This document shows, piece after piece, positions 16,861-25,280 of a DNA stretch of 64,000 nt. The DNA lies in contig NZ_BMER01000001.1 in assembly GCF_014636865.1 (NCBI RefSeq), forward strand, positions 1,848,718 to 1,912,717, in the 5' to 3' direction. The notes beneath the pieces were generated by a model that saw only the letters and a list, made by a program, of their open reading frames with translations, did no database searches and had not been told where the DNA came from. This DNA comes from Parapedobacter pyrenivorans. GTDB lineage: Bacteria > Bacteroidota > Bacteroidia > Sphingobacteriales > Sphingobacteriaceae. The translations under genes were made by a program, and so were the position numbers. How positions within the stretch are numbered: position 1 is the stretch's first letter; each line of letters starts with the position of its first letter.

Positions 16861-18858
16861 TTATTCGGGGTCTATCCAACGCCCATCTTCCCTTATGATT
16901 TCGATGAGTTCATCCAACGCCTTGGTAGAACTAACATTGCGTTTGACCACTTCTTTACCGCGGTATAAGGTGATTTTATCAGGCCCGGCACCTACGTATC
17001 CATAATCTGCATCTGCCATTTCTCCTGGTCCATTCACAATACATCCCATTATCCCGATTTTAAGTCCCTTGAGGTGATTGGTACGCGCCCGTATCATTTG
17101 GGTGGTCACTTGCAAATCAAATAGTGTGCGGCCACAACTGGGGCAAGAGATGTATTCCGTCTTTGAAATGCGTGATCGCGTAGCCTGTAAAATCCCGAAC
17201 GCAGCAGACACCAATTTGTCCGCAGGAGTTGCGGGTGAATCTATCCATATTCCATTTCCCATCCCGTCGACAAGCAATCCACCCATATCGGTGGCTGCAT
17301 ACAGTTGGAGTTTTGACAATGGTTCTTCAGGATCCATCAGATTGCCTTCGGGGCCGGAGAATTCCGCTACGGGATAGTGTCGTCGAATAATAACGGGATT
17401 GTCAAGGCCTAACTCCAAGAGGGCTGAAAAAAACTGACGTTGATCTGCCATTCCATGTGATTCGTCGGTTTCTAACACGAATACGATGGTACGATCGAGC
17501 GGCAATGCTTCAAAAAGGGTTGTGCATAAATCCGCGTTTCGAATCCGTATTAAATTCATGCTCGGGTCGCGTAAGCGGCTCTCCACGAACTCACGTAGTG
17601 TATATAAGGGGTGGATGTTGGCTTTATCCTGGATGCCGAGCCATGTGTGATAATTGTACAGCTGTTTGAGGTTGCCCGGCATGGTGAATGAAGGTAGTTT
17701 ATCGGCCAAATACACGAAATCCACAGATTGTTCGCCCATGTGGTATTTATCGAGCCAAGGGTCGTATTTATACCCCACCTCGGTGAGTATATTGGGGTCC
17801 TTCAGATTTTTGCACGAGATATCCACCACCACGCGTGGCACCAGTGAACCGCCGATGAACGTGTTTACCTCTTTGGTGGGATAAGCGGCTGGCTTTGGAT
17901 GGACGGTGCCTGCTATAGGAATAGCCGATTCCTTCGGCGATTCGGCACCTCGGGCCTGATACCGATTTACCAGGGCAATAGCTACAGGCGCTTCAAATTC
18001 GGGTTCTTCCGTAAGGGACACACGGACCGTATCACCCAACCCATCTTCGAGTAACGTACCAATACCCACGGCCGATTTGATGCGCCCATCTTCCCCGTCA
18101 CCAGCCTCCGTAACGCCAAGATGCAGCGGATAGTTCATCCCTTCGGCTACCATTTTTTCCACCAATAGTCGATAAGCGCGCACCATCACCTGAGGGTTGC
18201 TGGATTTCATGGAAACAACAATGCTGTAGTATTGGAGGTCTTCACAAATGCGGATGAATTCCATGGCTGATTCGACCATGCCCTCCGGCGTGTCACCATA
18301 ATGACTCATGATGCGGTCTGAAAGTGAGCCGTGGTTCGTGCCGATTCGCATCGCGGTACCATATTCTTTACAGATCTTGACCAGGGGTGCAAACTTGGTG
18401 TAAATGCGTTCCAATTCGGCCTGATAGGCCGATTCCGTATAATTAAGCTGATCGAATTTTTTCTTGTCAGCATAATTCCCCGGATTGATCCGTACTTTTT
18501 CGACGATACGTGCGGCCGCCTCTGCGGCATTTGGCGTGAAATGGATATCGGCAACCAGGGGTACGTCGTATCCTCGCCTACGTAACTCTTTTTTGATTTC
18601 GGCTAAGTTGTTTGCTTCCTTGATGCTTGGGGCCGTAATGCGTACATATTCACAACCAGCCTCCACCATACGGATGGTCTGTTCAACGGAGCCAATGGTA
18701 TCCATCGTATCCACGGTGGTCATGCTTTGGATGCGGATGGGGTTATCGCCGCCCATGGGCACGTTGCCGATGGCCACTTCACGTGTATGCCACCTTGAAT
18801 ATTCCATCAGCGAATTGCAATAACCACCTGGTAATGAGTTTCCGACTTTAGCATCCAT
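16861..18858 (-). CDS. ispG: 4-hydroxy-3-methylbut-2-enyl diphosphate synthase, long form
   Basis: A 665-residue IspG (GcpE) of the MEP isoprenoid pathway. It reductively converts 2-C-methylerythritol-2,4-cyclodiphosphate to HMBPP. The TIM barrel occupies the N-terminal part (NPIRIQSMTTVDT, VADIHFTPNAA). A large insert domain at about 290-530, shared with plant and Bacteroidota enzymes, makes it far longer than E. coli IspG. The C-terminal [4Fe-4S] domain shows CPSC near 570-573 and GCIVNGPGE near 604, a C-x2-C-x30-C pattern. I keep the ATG at 18858 because residues YCNSLMEYSR match the family; an alternative ATG is at 18807. With 18858 the transcript is almost leaderless. Confidence 0.97.
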   Translation of the reverse strand: MDAKVGNSLPGGYCNSLMEYSRWHTREVAIGNVPMGGDNPIRIQSMTTVDTMDTIGSVEQTIRMVEAGCEYVRITAPSIKEANNLAEIKKELRRRGYDVPLVADIHFTPNAAEAAARIVEKVRINPGNYADKKKFDQLNYTESAYQAELERIYTKFAPLVKICKEYGTAMRIGTNHGSLSDRIMSHYGDTPEGMVESAMEFIRICEDLQYYSIVVSMKSSNPQVMVRAYRLLVEKMVAEGMNYPLHLGVTEAGDGEDGRIKSAVGIGTLLEDGLGDTVRVSLTEEPEFEAPVAIALVNRYQARGAESPKESAIPIAGTVHPKPAAYPTKEVNTFIGGSLVPRVVVDISCKNLKDPNILTEVGYKYDPWLDKYHMGEQSVDFVYLADKLPSFTMPGNLKQLYNYHTWLGIQDKANIHPLYTLREFVESRLRDPSMNLIRIRNADLCTTLFEALPLDRTIVFVLETDESHGMADQRQFFSALLELGLDNPVIIRRHYPVAEFSGPEGNLMDPEEPLSKLQLYAATDMGGLLVDGMGNGIWIDSPATPADKLVSAAFGILQATRSRISKTEYISCPSCGRTLFDLQVTTQMIRARTNHLKGLKIGIMGCIVNGPGEMADADYGYVGAGPDKITLYRGKEVVKRNVSSTKALDELIEIIREDGRWIDPE

Positions 18859-18866
18859 ATCCGATG

Positions 18867-18874
18867 CAAAGTTA
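18867..18874 (-). promoter_or_regulatory. -7 box TAACTTTG of ispG
   Basis: Perfect TAnnTTTG on the minus strand, ending 8 bases before the ispG ATG at 18858. The predicted leader is about 5 bases, or about 55 bases if ATG 18807 is used. Confidence 0.65.
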
Positions 18875-18924
18875 GGGATAATGATTAATATATTGGCTGT
18901 TGGAAATGTATAGCAAGTTACTTT

Positions 18925-19545
18925 TTAAACTAGTCTATCCTTAACGACCAATGTGCCGGCAATCTTATCGTGAAGGCATTGTTGGCGGCGGTCGAAAAAC
19001 CCTGTGAAAAACCCAATGCCTAGTGTAAGGACACCTATCAACTTCCCGATGTTTCGTAAGAAAGCCTTTCCATAACCGATCGGCCTGCCTTGTTCATCAG
19101 TCACTTTCACACCGATAAGCATTTTGCCAATGGAAGCGTGTTTTTTCGAACCCTCAGCGATCACGCAGAGGATAAACTTAAAAACGGGGACAAACACCAG
19201 GCCCACGAGCAGTGTCGGCGTGCTTCCCTGGACATCGGTTGTCCCGCCAAGATACACCGCAACCAATACCGCATACATACAGAAAGCGACGAAATAGTCA
19301 ATGGCTGTGGAGAGCAGACGCATATCCAGTGAAGCGAAGTATTGGGGTGGTGTGATCTCGTGTTTTACATTCAAGAGTGTGCTTAATCCGGCTATTTCCC
19401 GGAGTTCCTTAAACTCGGGATGGCCTACGGGCTTTACAAAGTCCGTAGGCTGGAGGTTCATGCCCTGCAGTTCATCCAAGGTGAACGGCCCTTGCGGTTT
19501 CCCTTGGATGACCACCTCATACCGGTCAGCGGAACTGTTTGCCAC
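18925..19545 (-). CDS. GYF_2-like / RDD-family membrane protein
   Basis: A 206-residue protein. Residues 8-55 resemble a GYF_2 domain (YEVVIQGKPQGPFTLDELQ). An RDD domain with three or so membrane segments follows from about residue 70 (ASLDMRLLSTAIDYFVAF, ASIGKMLIGVKVTDEQGRPI). RDD proteins are mostly uncharacterised; a few are proposed to be Na+/H+ antiporters. The start codon is GTG at 19545, immediately after the TAA of the upstream LiaF-like gene, which implies translational coupling. It is the last gene of the SDR-PspC-LiaF-RDD operon, a context that points to envelope stress. Function is unknown. Confidence 0.75.
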   Translation of the reverse strand: MANSSADRYEVVIQGKPQGPFTLDELQGMNLQPTDFVKPVGHPEFKELREIAGLSTLLNVKHEITPPQYFASLDMRLLSTAIDYFVAFCMYAVLVAVYLGGTTDVQGSTPTLLVGLVFVPVFKFILCVIAEGSKKHASIGKMLIGVKVTDEQGRPIGYGKAFLRNIGKLIGVLTLGIGFFTGFFDRRQQCLHDKIAGTLVVKDRLV

Positions 19546-20499
19546 TTAGTCATAACGTTTTACGGTGAACGAACTCAATCCGCCTTGGAGATTGACCGTA
19601 AACCGGTTGCCGGCGTTTTCATAGCCATCGGTGATGTAAGAACCATCGCTTTGTTTAGTAAAACCTGGAAAGTCCTTGGATGAAAGCCCTGACTTAACGA
19701 TAATCTTACAAGCAGCGGCACGTGGTATTTCGATTTCTACGCTGGCCACTCCTGATTCGGCTGTGATGGTGGTTTCTTCCAACGGCATGCCGAGCTTCGC
19801 CTCGAATGATGCGGCACCACCGTTGAAATGGAGACTGGCAACTTTGTATTCCGTCAGGTCAAACTCGGCCGAGCCGGCTCCCATATCCAAGGAGATGTGC
19901 CAAGTAGGATTTTGATTGAGGCTAATCTTAGCCCAGTTCTCATCACCATTTACGTTCCAGTTGCCCTTTTTGGAATCCCTCATCCTAAAGGTAAGATCGG
20001 CATTGGAACCTGTGGTTGTGGTTTCCAGGTGGTGTAGACCGATGGTGCTCGTGGCTTCCGCATTGAACAGCTTATCGGTGTGGCCTTCAATCTCATATTC
20101 AACAGCGCCGCCTTTTATGTGTAGGTGGGCCGTAGTGATGGAACTATCGTATTCATGGGAAAATGTTCCACTGGATTTTTCGGTGCGTTTTTCATTATCA
20201 TCGGAAAACCGGCGCTCTGTATCCCAGCTTTTGTTGTTGAATACCCACCAATTGCTGCGGGGCGGGAATGTGCCCCGATAGGCAAGGAAAGCCAAAGCGG
20301 CGAGCGTAACCACAATCGAAACCGCATTGCCGATTCCACGTCGCGGTACCAATAGGTTTACACCGATGACAATGAGAATGACCGGCCACATGCTGAATAC
20401 GGACCGCCAGTAAAAATTGATAACGTCAAGGTTATCCAATAATAAGACGCCGCCTACAAACAGTAGGATGAGTCCCCAACTCAATTTTTCTTTGTTCAT
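19546..20499 (-). CDS. LiaF-like membrane protein with beta-rich C-terminal domain
   Basis: A 317-residue protein. The N-terminal 90 residues contain a LiaI/LiaF-type membrane module (GLILLFVGGVLLLDNLDV, then a WPVILIVIGVNLL helix and a third helix). Residues 110-317 are beta-rich and repetitive (VEYEIEGHTDKLF, AEFDLTEYKVASLHFNGG, GVASVEIEIP), like the cell-wall-active-antibiotic-response or DUF4097 type of domain. In Firmicutes LiaF restrains an envelope-stress two-component system; no such kinase is adjacent here. The same membrane motif appears in the C-terminal half of the PspC protein encoded just upstream. It is 11 bases downstream of that gene. Confidence 0.75.
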   Translation of the reverse strand: MNKEKLSWGLILLFVGGVLLLDNLDVINFYWRSVFSMWPVILIVIGVNLLVPRRGIGNAVSIVVTLAALAFLAYRGTFPPRSNWWVFNNKSWDTERRFSDDNEKRTEKSSGTFSHEYDSSITTAHLHIKGGAVEYEIEGHTDKLFNAEATSTIGLHHLETTTTGSNADLTFRMRDSKKGNWNVNGDENWAKISLNQNPTWHISLDMGAGSAEFDLTEYKVASLHFNGGAASFEAKLGMPLEETTITAESGVASVEIEIPRAAACKIIVKSGLSSKDFPGFTKQSDGSYITDGYENAGNRFTVNLQGGLSSFTVKRYD

Positions 20500-20510
20500 G
20501 ACACATTTGC

Positions 20511-21110
20511 TTATTTCGTGTAAGAATGCGGTTCTCCGTCGTCATCAGCCGGCTGATCGGGGCCGGGCTCCATCGTCTTTTCTTCTACATCTTCAGTAGG
20601 AAATGCCGACCGTTTCCGGCTATTAAAGGCACCGAAAACAGTAGCCAACCCAATGATGATAATTAATACGGGCCAATAGCGGGCGAAATCGCGCCAATAG
20701 AACACGTCCAACTGATGCAACAGGAAGAATAAACCCACCGCCAATAGGATCAGCCCTGCAATATACCGGTCTTTTGACGCGCTAGGTGCAGGTCGGTTTG
20801 GCTTCGCCGCTGCGTCCCAAGCGTAGGGGTTATATCCTTCAAAAGCTGCGGAAGGCTGGCCCTCCTTTGTACGGTAGTCTACATTAAATGGATCATGGGG
20901 TAGCGCAAATGATTTTATCGGTAGCACGATCCATAGTACGATGTAAACGATTGGGCCCAATAGTCCAATGCCCATATATCCCGAAAAAAAGACACTGATG
21001 ATAAAGGCAAGCCGCACCCAGGTCTTGTCTACACCAAAATATACCCCCAGGCCCGCACAGACACCTGCTACGGCGCCTTCGTGTGGTATGCGTTGAAGTT
21101 TCTTTTCCAT
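20511..21110 (-). CDS. PspC-domain protein with LiaF-type transmembrane module
   Basis: A 199-residue inner-membrane protein. Residues 1-60 are a PspC domain (LQRIPHEGAVAGVCAGLGVYFGVD, then a hydrophobic helix), known from phage-shock envelope stress. A soluble linker of about 50 residues follows. Residues 125-175 then hold a LiaI/LiaF-like pair of helices (GLILLAVGLFFLLHQLDVFYW, YWPVLIIIIGLATV). The tail is acidic. Its neighbours encode a second protein with the same membrane module and an RDD protein, so the group looks like one envelope-sensing set. No PspA or PspB is in the window. Confidence 0.8.
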   Translation of the reverse strand: MEKKLQRIPHEGAVAGVCAGLGVYFGVDKTWVRLAFIISVFFSGYMGIGLLGPIVYIVLWIVLPIKSFALPHDPFNVDYRTKEGQPSAAFEGYNPYAWDAAAKPNRPAPSASKDRYIAGLILLAVGLFFLLHQLDVFYWRDFARYWPVLIIIIGLATVFGAFNSRKRSAFPTEDVEEKTMEPGPDQPADDDGEPHSYTK

Positions 21111-21121
21111 GATCTATCTAT

Positions 21122-21841
21122 TTAACTATTACCATATTTGGGTTTTATCACCATTTCATCCACACTGGCACCCTCACTCATTTGCAGGCAGGCGATGATT
21201 GCTGCTGCGATATCTGCCGGCAGTATGAACTGGTCGGCAGGGATGGTGGTGCCCTCCCATGAGGACGTCAACGTCGAACCGGGGATGATTTCGGTTACTT
21301 TAACATCAAACGGCCGTAATTCATCCCGCAATACCTGAGTTAGACCCCTCACCGCATATTTTGTTACAGTATAGGTACCTGCCGATGATACAGGTATTCT
21401 ACTGGCGATAGAGCTGATGTTAAAGATATGACCGCGACGATTCTTGCGCATGTTGCGGCCTACCGCGCGCGACAGGATATGGGGTGTATAATAATTGATG
21501 CGCATTTGCAGCTCAAAATCTGCAGTCGATTCATCCAGTATGGAAACGGGCTTGAATATCCCCACATTGTTGACGAGAATATCCAAATGGGATGCGATAC
21601 GTTCAACCCATTGTATCAGCTGCTCGAGTTGATCGCCTTCGGAAAAATCGCATGCAAAATAACGCACACTGATTGCAGGGTTATGCGCTTCCAATTCCAT
21701 TTTGAGGGCTTCAAGGGCGTCGTCGTTGCGGGCGGAAAGCAATAAGTTGCAGCCGTTCTGGCTAAGTTTTTCGGCGATGGCACGGCCCATTCCTTTGGTG
21801 GCGCCAGTAATTAAGGCTGTTTGATTGGTAAGCATTGACAT
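21122..21841 (-). CDS. Short-chain dehydrogenase/reductase
   Basis: A 239-residue classical SDR, a cytosolic NAD(P)H-dependent oxidoreductase. The dinucleotide motif TGATKGMG lies at residues 13-20, NNVG near 90, and the catalytic Ser-Tyr-Lys set appears as ISSIAS and YTVTK. The sequence resembles 3-oxoacyl-ACP reductase-like SDRs, but the substrate cannot be inferred. It is the first gene of the operon that continues 11 bases later with the PspC gene. A perfect -7 box lies 20 bases before the ATG. Confidence 0.88.
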   Translation of the reverse strand: MSMLTNQTALITGATKGMGRAIAEKLSQNGCNLLLSARNDDALEALKMELEAHNPAISVRYFACDFSEGDQLEQLIQWVERIASHLDILVNNVGIFKPVSILDESTADFELQMRINYYTPHILSRAVGRNMRKNRRGHIFNISSIASRIPVSSAGTYTVTKYAVRGLTQVLRDELRPFDVKVTEIIPGSTLTSSWEGTTIPADQFILPADIAAAIIACLQMSEGASVDEMVIKPKYGNS

Positions 21842-21860
21842 AACTATCTTCTTTGGCTAT

Positions 21861-21868
21861 CAAAGTTA
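21861..21868 (-). promoter_or_regulatory. -7 box TAACTTTG of the SDR-PspC-LiaF-RDD operon
   Basis: Perfect TAnnTTTG on the minus strand, giving a leader of about 16 bases. No other such box is seen inside the operon. Confidence 0.65.
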
Positions 21869-21935
21869 GGAAGTTTATCGGCAGGATGGTCAAACAATAC
21901 AACGCTTATTTTCGTTCATATTCTTTAAAAACCCG

Positions 21936-21943
21936 TATCTTTA
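21936..21943 (+). promoter_or_regulatory. -7-like box TATCTTTA of mlaE-mlaF
   Basis: One mismatch to TAnnTTTG, 45 bases upstream of the ATG at 21988. Confidence 0.5.
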
Positions 21944-21987
21944 ACCAGTGCATTGCACGCGCTATTGTGTACGTATTCGATTAATAT

Positions 21988-22722
21988 ATGTTTTTCACCT
22001 ACTTCGGACAATACCTCTTGTTATTGAAATCGGTCTTCCGGCGACCGGAGAAATGGAAAATCTACCGAAAGGAAATCATCCATGAAATGAATGAAATAGG
22101 TGTCGGTTCATTGGGGTTGATTGCTATTATTTCTACATTTATCGGTGCGGTAATGACCATGCAAATCGCGTTTCAATTGGTTTCTGACTTGATTCCGACG
22201 TCTGTAATTGGACAAATAAATCGGGATTCGAGCATTTTGGAGCTTAGTCCTACCATTACCGCTTTGGTGCTAGCCGGTAAAGTGGGTTCTTCCATATCTT
22301 CCCAAATCGGTTCCATGCGGGTGACCGAGCAAATCGATGCGCTTGAAATTATGGGAATCAATGCCCCGGGATACCTTATCCTTCCCAAAATTCTGGCGGG
22401 CATTACGATGATTCCGGCATTGGTGATCATGTCCATTTTCCTTGCTTTAACTGGTGGGCTTTTTGGTGGTGCGATTTCCGGTGCTGTTACTCCTGCCGAT
22501 TATATCAACGGTATCACCGATGGCTTCATCGGTTATACCGTAGCGGTAGCTTTGGTCAAGGCATTTGTTTTCGGATTTATCATCACCTCAGTCTCCGCCT
22601 TCAAGGGCTTCTATGTGCGGGGTGGAGCCTTGGAAGTGGGGCAGGCCGGCACGCGCGGGGTGGTCATCAGTTGCATCGCTATTTTGGTCGCGGATTATAT
22701 TATCACGGCGCTGATGCTTTAG
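21988..22722 (+). CDS. mlaE: MlaE-family ABC transporter permease
   Basis: A 244-residue integral membrane permease of the MlaE/YrbE family. These are the membrane subunits of the MCE-dependent phospholipid transport system that keeps the outer membrane asymmetric. Four to five membrane helices are visible, with the conserved EIxxxGIxSLGLIAIIS and QIGSMRVTEQIDALEIMGI regions, the coupling helix to the ATPase. It is 22 bases upstream of mlaF. The MCE subunit MlaD is not adjacent in this window, whereas it follows directly in Proteobacteria. Confidence 0.93.
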   Translation: MFFTYFGQYLLLLKSVFRRPEKWKIYRKEIIHEMNEIGVGSLGLIAIISTFIGAVMTMQIAFQLVSDLIPTSVIGQINRDSSILELSPTITALVLAGKVGSSISSQIGSMRVTEQIDALEIMGINAPGYLILPKILAGITMIPALVIMSIFLALTGGLFGGAISGAVTPADYINGITDGFIGYTVAVALVKAFVFGFIITSVSAFKGFYVRGGALEVGQAGTRGVVISCIAILVADYIITALML

Positions 22723-22744
22723 CTATTTTACCAGCTGTAACTAT

Positions 22745-23497
22745 ATGATTGAAGTTCAAAATATCCATAAGTCTTTTGGTGATAACCATGTGTTGCGAGG
22801 CATCGACGCCAAGTTTGAAGCCGGGAAAATAAGCCTAATAATCGGTGGATCGGGATCTGGGAAAAGTACATTGCTGAAATGCATGGTGGGTTTGCATACG
22901 CCCGAAAAAGGCAAAGTGCTATATCAGGACGAAGATTTCACGCGGATGGACTTTGAGGATCGTATTCCTATCCGGAAGGAAATTGGCATGCTGTTCCAGA
23001 ATTCGGCGTTGTTTGACTCGATGACCGTTGAACAAAACATCATCTTCCCCTTGGAGATGTTTACCGATATGAGCCGGAGCGAAAAAATCGACCGGGCTAA
23101 CTTTTGTCTGGAGCGCGTGAATCTTGCGGGTAGGAACAAGCTGTATCCAGCGGAACTTTCCGGTGGGATGAAAAAGCGTGTGGGTATTGCCCGCGCCATC
23201 AGCATGAGCCCGAAGTACCTTTTTGTAGATGAACCCAATTCTGGCCTTGATCCCGAAACTGCCATTCTCATCGATGAATTGATTTCGGAGCTCACTGAAG
23301 AATACCAATGCACTACTGTCGTGGTGACGCACGATATGAATTCGGTAATGGGTATTGGAGACTATATCATCTTTTTGTATAAGGGCCAAAAATGGTGGGA
23401 AGGCTCGAATAAAGAAATTGCCCATTCGGATGTCGAAGAGCTGAATAATTTTGTGTTTGCCAGTCCGTTTATGAAAGTAGCAAAGGGGCAGTTTTAA
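22745..23497 (+). CDS. mlaF: MlaF-family ABC transporter ATP-binding protein
   Basis: A 250-residue ABC ATPase that energises the MlaE permease. Walker A is GGSGSGKST at residues 34-42, the signature is LSGGMKKR near 139-146, and Walker B is YLFVDEPNSGLDP. The C-terminal tail ends in FVFASPFMKVAKGQF. It forms one operon with mlaE. The methyltransferase gene starts 32 bases later but has its own -7 box. Confidence 0.94.
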   Translation: MIEVQNIHKSFGDNHVLRGIDAKFEAGKISLIIGGSGSGKSTLLKCMVGLHTPEKGKVLYQDEDFTRMDFEDRIPIRKEIGMLFQNSALFDSMTVEQNIIFPLEMFTDMSRSEKIDRANFCLERVNLAGRNKLYPAELSGGMKKRVGIARAISMSPKYLFVDEPNSGLDPETAILIDELISELTEEYQCTTVVVTHDMNSVMGIGDYIIFLYKGQKWWEGSNKEIAHSDVEELNNFVFASPFMKVAKGQF

Positions 23498-23502
23498 ATA
23501 CC

Positions 23503-23510
23503 TATCTTTG
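23503..23510 (+). promoter_or_regulatory. -7 box TATCTTTG of the methyltransferase gene
   Basis: Perfect TAnnTTTG in the 32-base gap after mlaF, about 20 bases upstream of the TTG start at 23530. Confidence 0.65.
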
Positions 23511-23529
23511 CCCAAAAATTAGATAAATC

Positions 23530-24423
23530 TTGGCAAATAGTATCCAACTTCTTACTCCCCGGCATTGGACCGATTATGAACTCATTGATTGTGGTGGTTT
23601 CGAAAAGCTAGAACGCTTTGGTAATGTAATACTGATCCGCCCTGAGCCGCAGGCCGTATGGCCGAAGGGATTGCCCGAGTCGGAATGGACCAAACGGCAC
23701 GATATCCGTTTCCGGGGGCGATCGGCTACTAGCGGTGAGTGGATAAAAAAGAACCTCAAATTGCCAGACCGCTGGCATGTAGGGTACCGCAATCCGGAGG
23801 TCGCCATCAAACTCCGCCTCGCACTTACTTCATTCAAACACGTCGGCGTTTTTCCAGAGCAAGCGGTCAATTGGGATTACATTTCGGATACGGTAAAATC
23901 ATTCTCCACTGGCCGACCCAAGGTTTTGAATCTTTTTGCTTATACGGGGGGGGCTTCGTTAATCGCGCGGGCGGCAGGTGCAGATGTGACACATGTCGAT
24001 TCCATCAAACAGGTGGTCACCTGGGCCAATGAGAACCAGGAGCTATCGGAGCTTTCAGATATCCGTTGGGTGGTGGAAGATGCACTGAAGTTCGTGAAAC
24101 GCGAGTTGAAGCGGGGTAATAGCTATCATGGCATTATCCTTGATCCGCCCGCCTATGGACATGGGCCGAAAGGGGAGAAATGGAAATTGGAAGACCACAT
24201 TGCCGAAATGATGCGCGACGTGGTACAGTTACTGGATCCACACGAGCATTTCTTGATTTTGAACACCTATTCACTTGGTTTTTCATCGGTTATTGTCGAA
24301 AATCTGATCAGAGCAGCATTGCCCGGTGCCCAACAGCTCGAAACGGGTGAATTATCCCTACAGGCTACCGCAGGAAGCAAACTACCATTGGGGGTATTTG
24401 GTAAATTTAGAAAAATGAATTAA
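23530..24423 (+). CDS. RlmI/RlmK-like class I SAM-dependent methyltransferase
   Basis: A 297-residue methyltransferase resembling the catalytic part of RlmI-type 23S rRNA m5C enzymes, without the PUA domain. The SAM-binding motif I is LNLFAYTGGASLIARAAGA, and the acidic loop DATHVD-like strand follows (ADVTHVDSIKQ). The catalytic motif IV is DPPAYGHGPKG. The substrate, RNA or otherwise, is not certain. The only possible start near the promoter is TTG at 23530; no ATG or GTG occurs in frame between the box and it, and the next Met is past residue 200. It converges on purU with a 5-base gap. Confidence 0.85.
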   Translation: MANSIQLLTPRHWTDYELIDCGGFEKLERFGNVILIRPEPQAVWPKGLPESEWTKRHDIRFRGRSATSGEWIKKNLKLPDRWHVGYRNPEVAIKLRLALTSFKHVGVFPEQAVNWDYISDTVKSFSTGRPKVLNLFAYTGGASLIARAAGADVTHVDSIKQVVTWANENQELSELSDIRWVVEDALKFVKRELKRGNSYHGIILDPPAYGHGPKGEKWKLEDHIAEMMRDVVQLLDPHEHFLILNTYSLGFSSVIVENLIRAALPGAQQLETGELSLQATAGSKLPLGVFGKFRKMN

Positions 24424-24428
24424 TACCG

Positions 24429-25271
24429 TTATTCAAACACCACCGTTTTATTTCCGGTGATGATTACGCGATCTTCGATTACCAACCGGATCGCTTTGCT
24501 CAGCACCGATTTTTCAATTTCCTTTCCGGCACGTACCATATCTCTGACGGTATAGCTGTGATTTACCGGCCTGATGTCCTGTGCAATAATTGGCCCCTCA
24601 TCGAGGTCGCCCGTTACGAAATGAGCGGTAGCCCCGATAAGCTTGACGCCCCTGGCATGGGCCTGCTTATATGGGCTGGCACCAACGAATGCGGGGAGAA
24701 AGGAGTGATGGATGTTGATAATCCGGTCGCGGTATCGGTCGACAAAATCGGACGAGAGTATTCGCATAAATTTGGCCAAGATCAGGTAATCCGGCTGATG
24801 GGATTCCAGGATATCAGCAATTTCGGTTTCGAAATCCGCTTTGGATTTTCCTTCGTGGTCTGCATAGTGGAAGGGGATATCGAAGCGTTCGGTGAATGCC
24901 CTTAATTCATCGTAATTGCCTATCACACAGCATACCTCGGCTCCCAACGTATTAAAGAAATAGCGAACAATGATATCGCCCAGGCAGTGATGTTCCTTAG
25001 TCACCAGGATAGCCAACCGCTTTTGTTGTGGCGGGTTTACGGTCACCGTTGCCCCACTGGGCAATGCCGCGATAAGGTCGTCCGTCAGCTGCTCGTTATT
25101 TTCGGCTTTCCCAGCACATACGATACGGACGTAGAAGCGATTAGCCACTTCATCGACGTATTCACGCATGGTCACGATGTTGAGGGTGTGGCGTGCAACG
25201 GTATTGGCTATCCGTGCCACCAAGCCTACGGCATCGTCGCATTGGATGAGAATGAGGGTTTGGTTCGTCAT
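24429..25271 (-). CDS. purU: Formyltetrahydrofolate deformylase
   Basis: A 280-residue enzyme that hydrolyses 10-formyltetrahydrofolate to formate and tetrahydrofolate, balancing one-carbon pools for purine synthesis. An ACT domain (LIQCDDAVGLVARIANTVARH) occupies about residues 5-80. The formyltransferase-fold domain follows, with the catalytic Asn-His-Asp set visible in INIHHSFLPAF and ATAHFVTGDLDEGPII. It lies 9 bases downstream of parE on the same strand, so the two are probably one transcript. Confidence 0.95.
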   Translation of the reverse strand: MTNQTLILIQCDDAVGLVARIANTVARHTLNIVTMREYVDEVANRFYVRIVCAGKAENNEQLTDDLIAALPSGATVTVNPPQQKRLAILVTKEHHCLGDIIVRYFFNTLGAEVCCVIGNYDELRAFTERFDIPFHYADHEGKSKADFETEIADILESHQPDYLILAKFMRILSSDFVDRYRDRIINIHHSFLPAFVGASPYKQAHARGVKLIGATAHFVTGDLDEGPIIAQDIRPVNHSYTVRDMVRAGKEIEKSVLSKAIRLVIEDRVIITGNKTVVFE

Positions 25272-25280
25272 GATTCGTTA

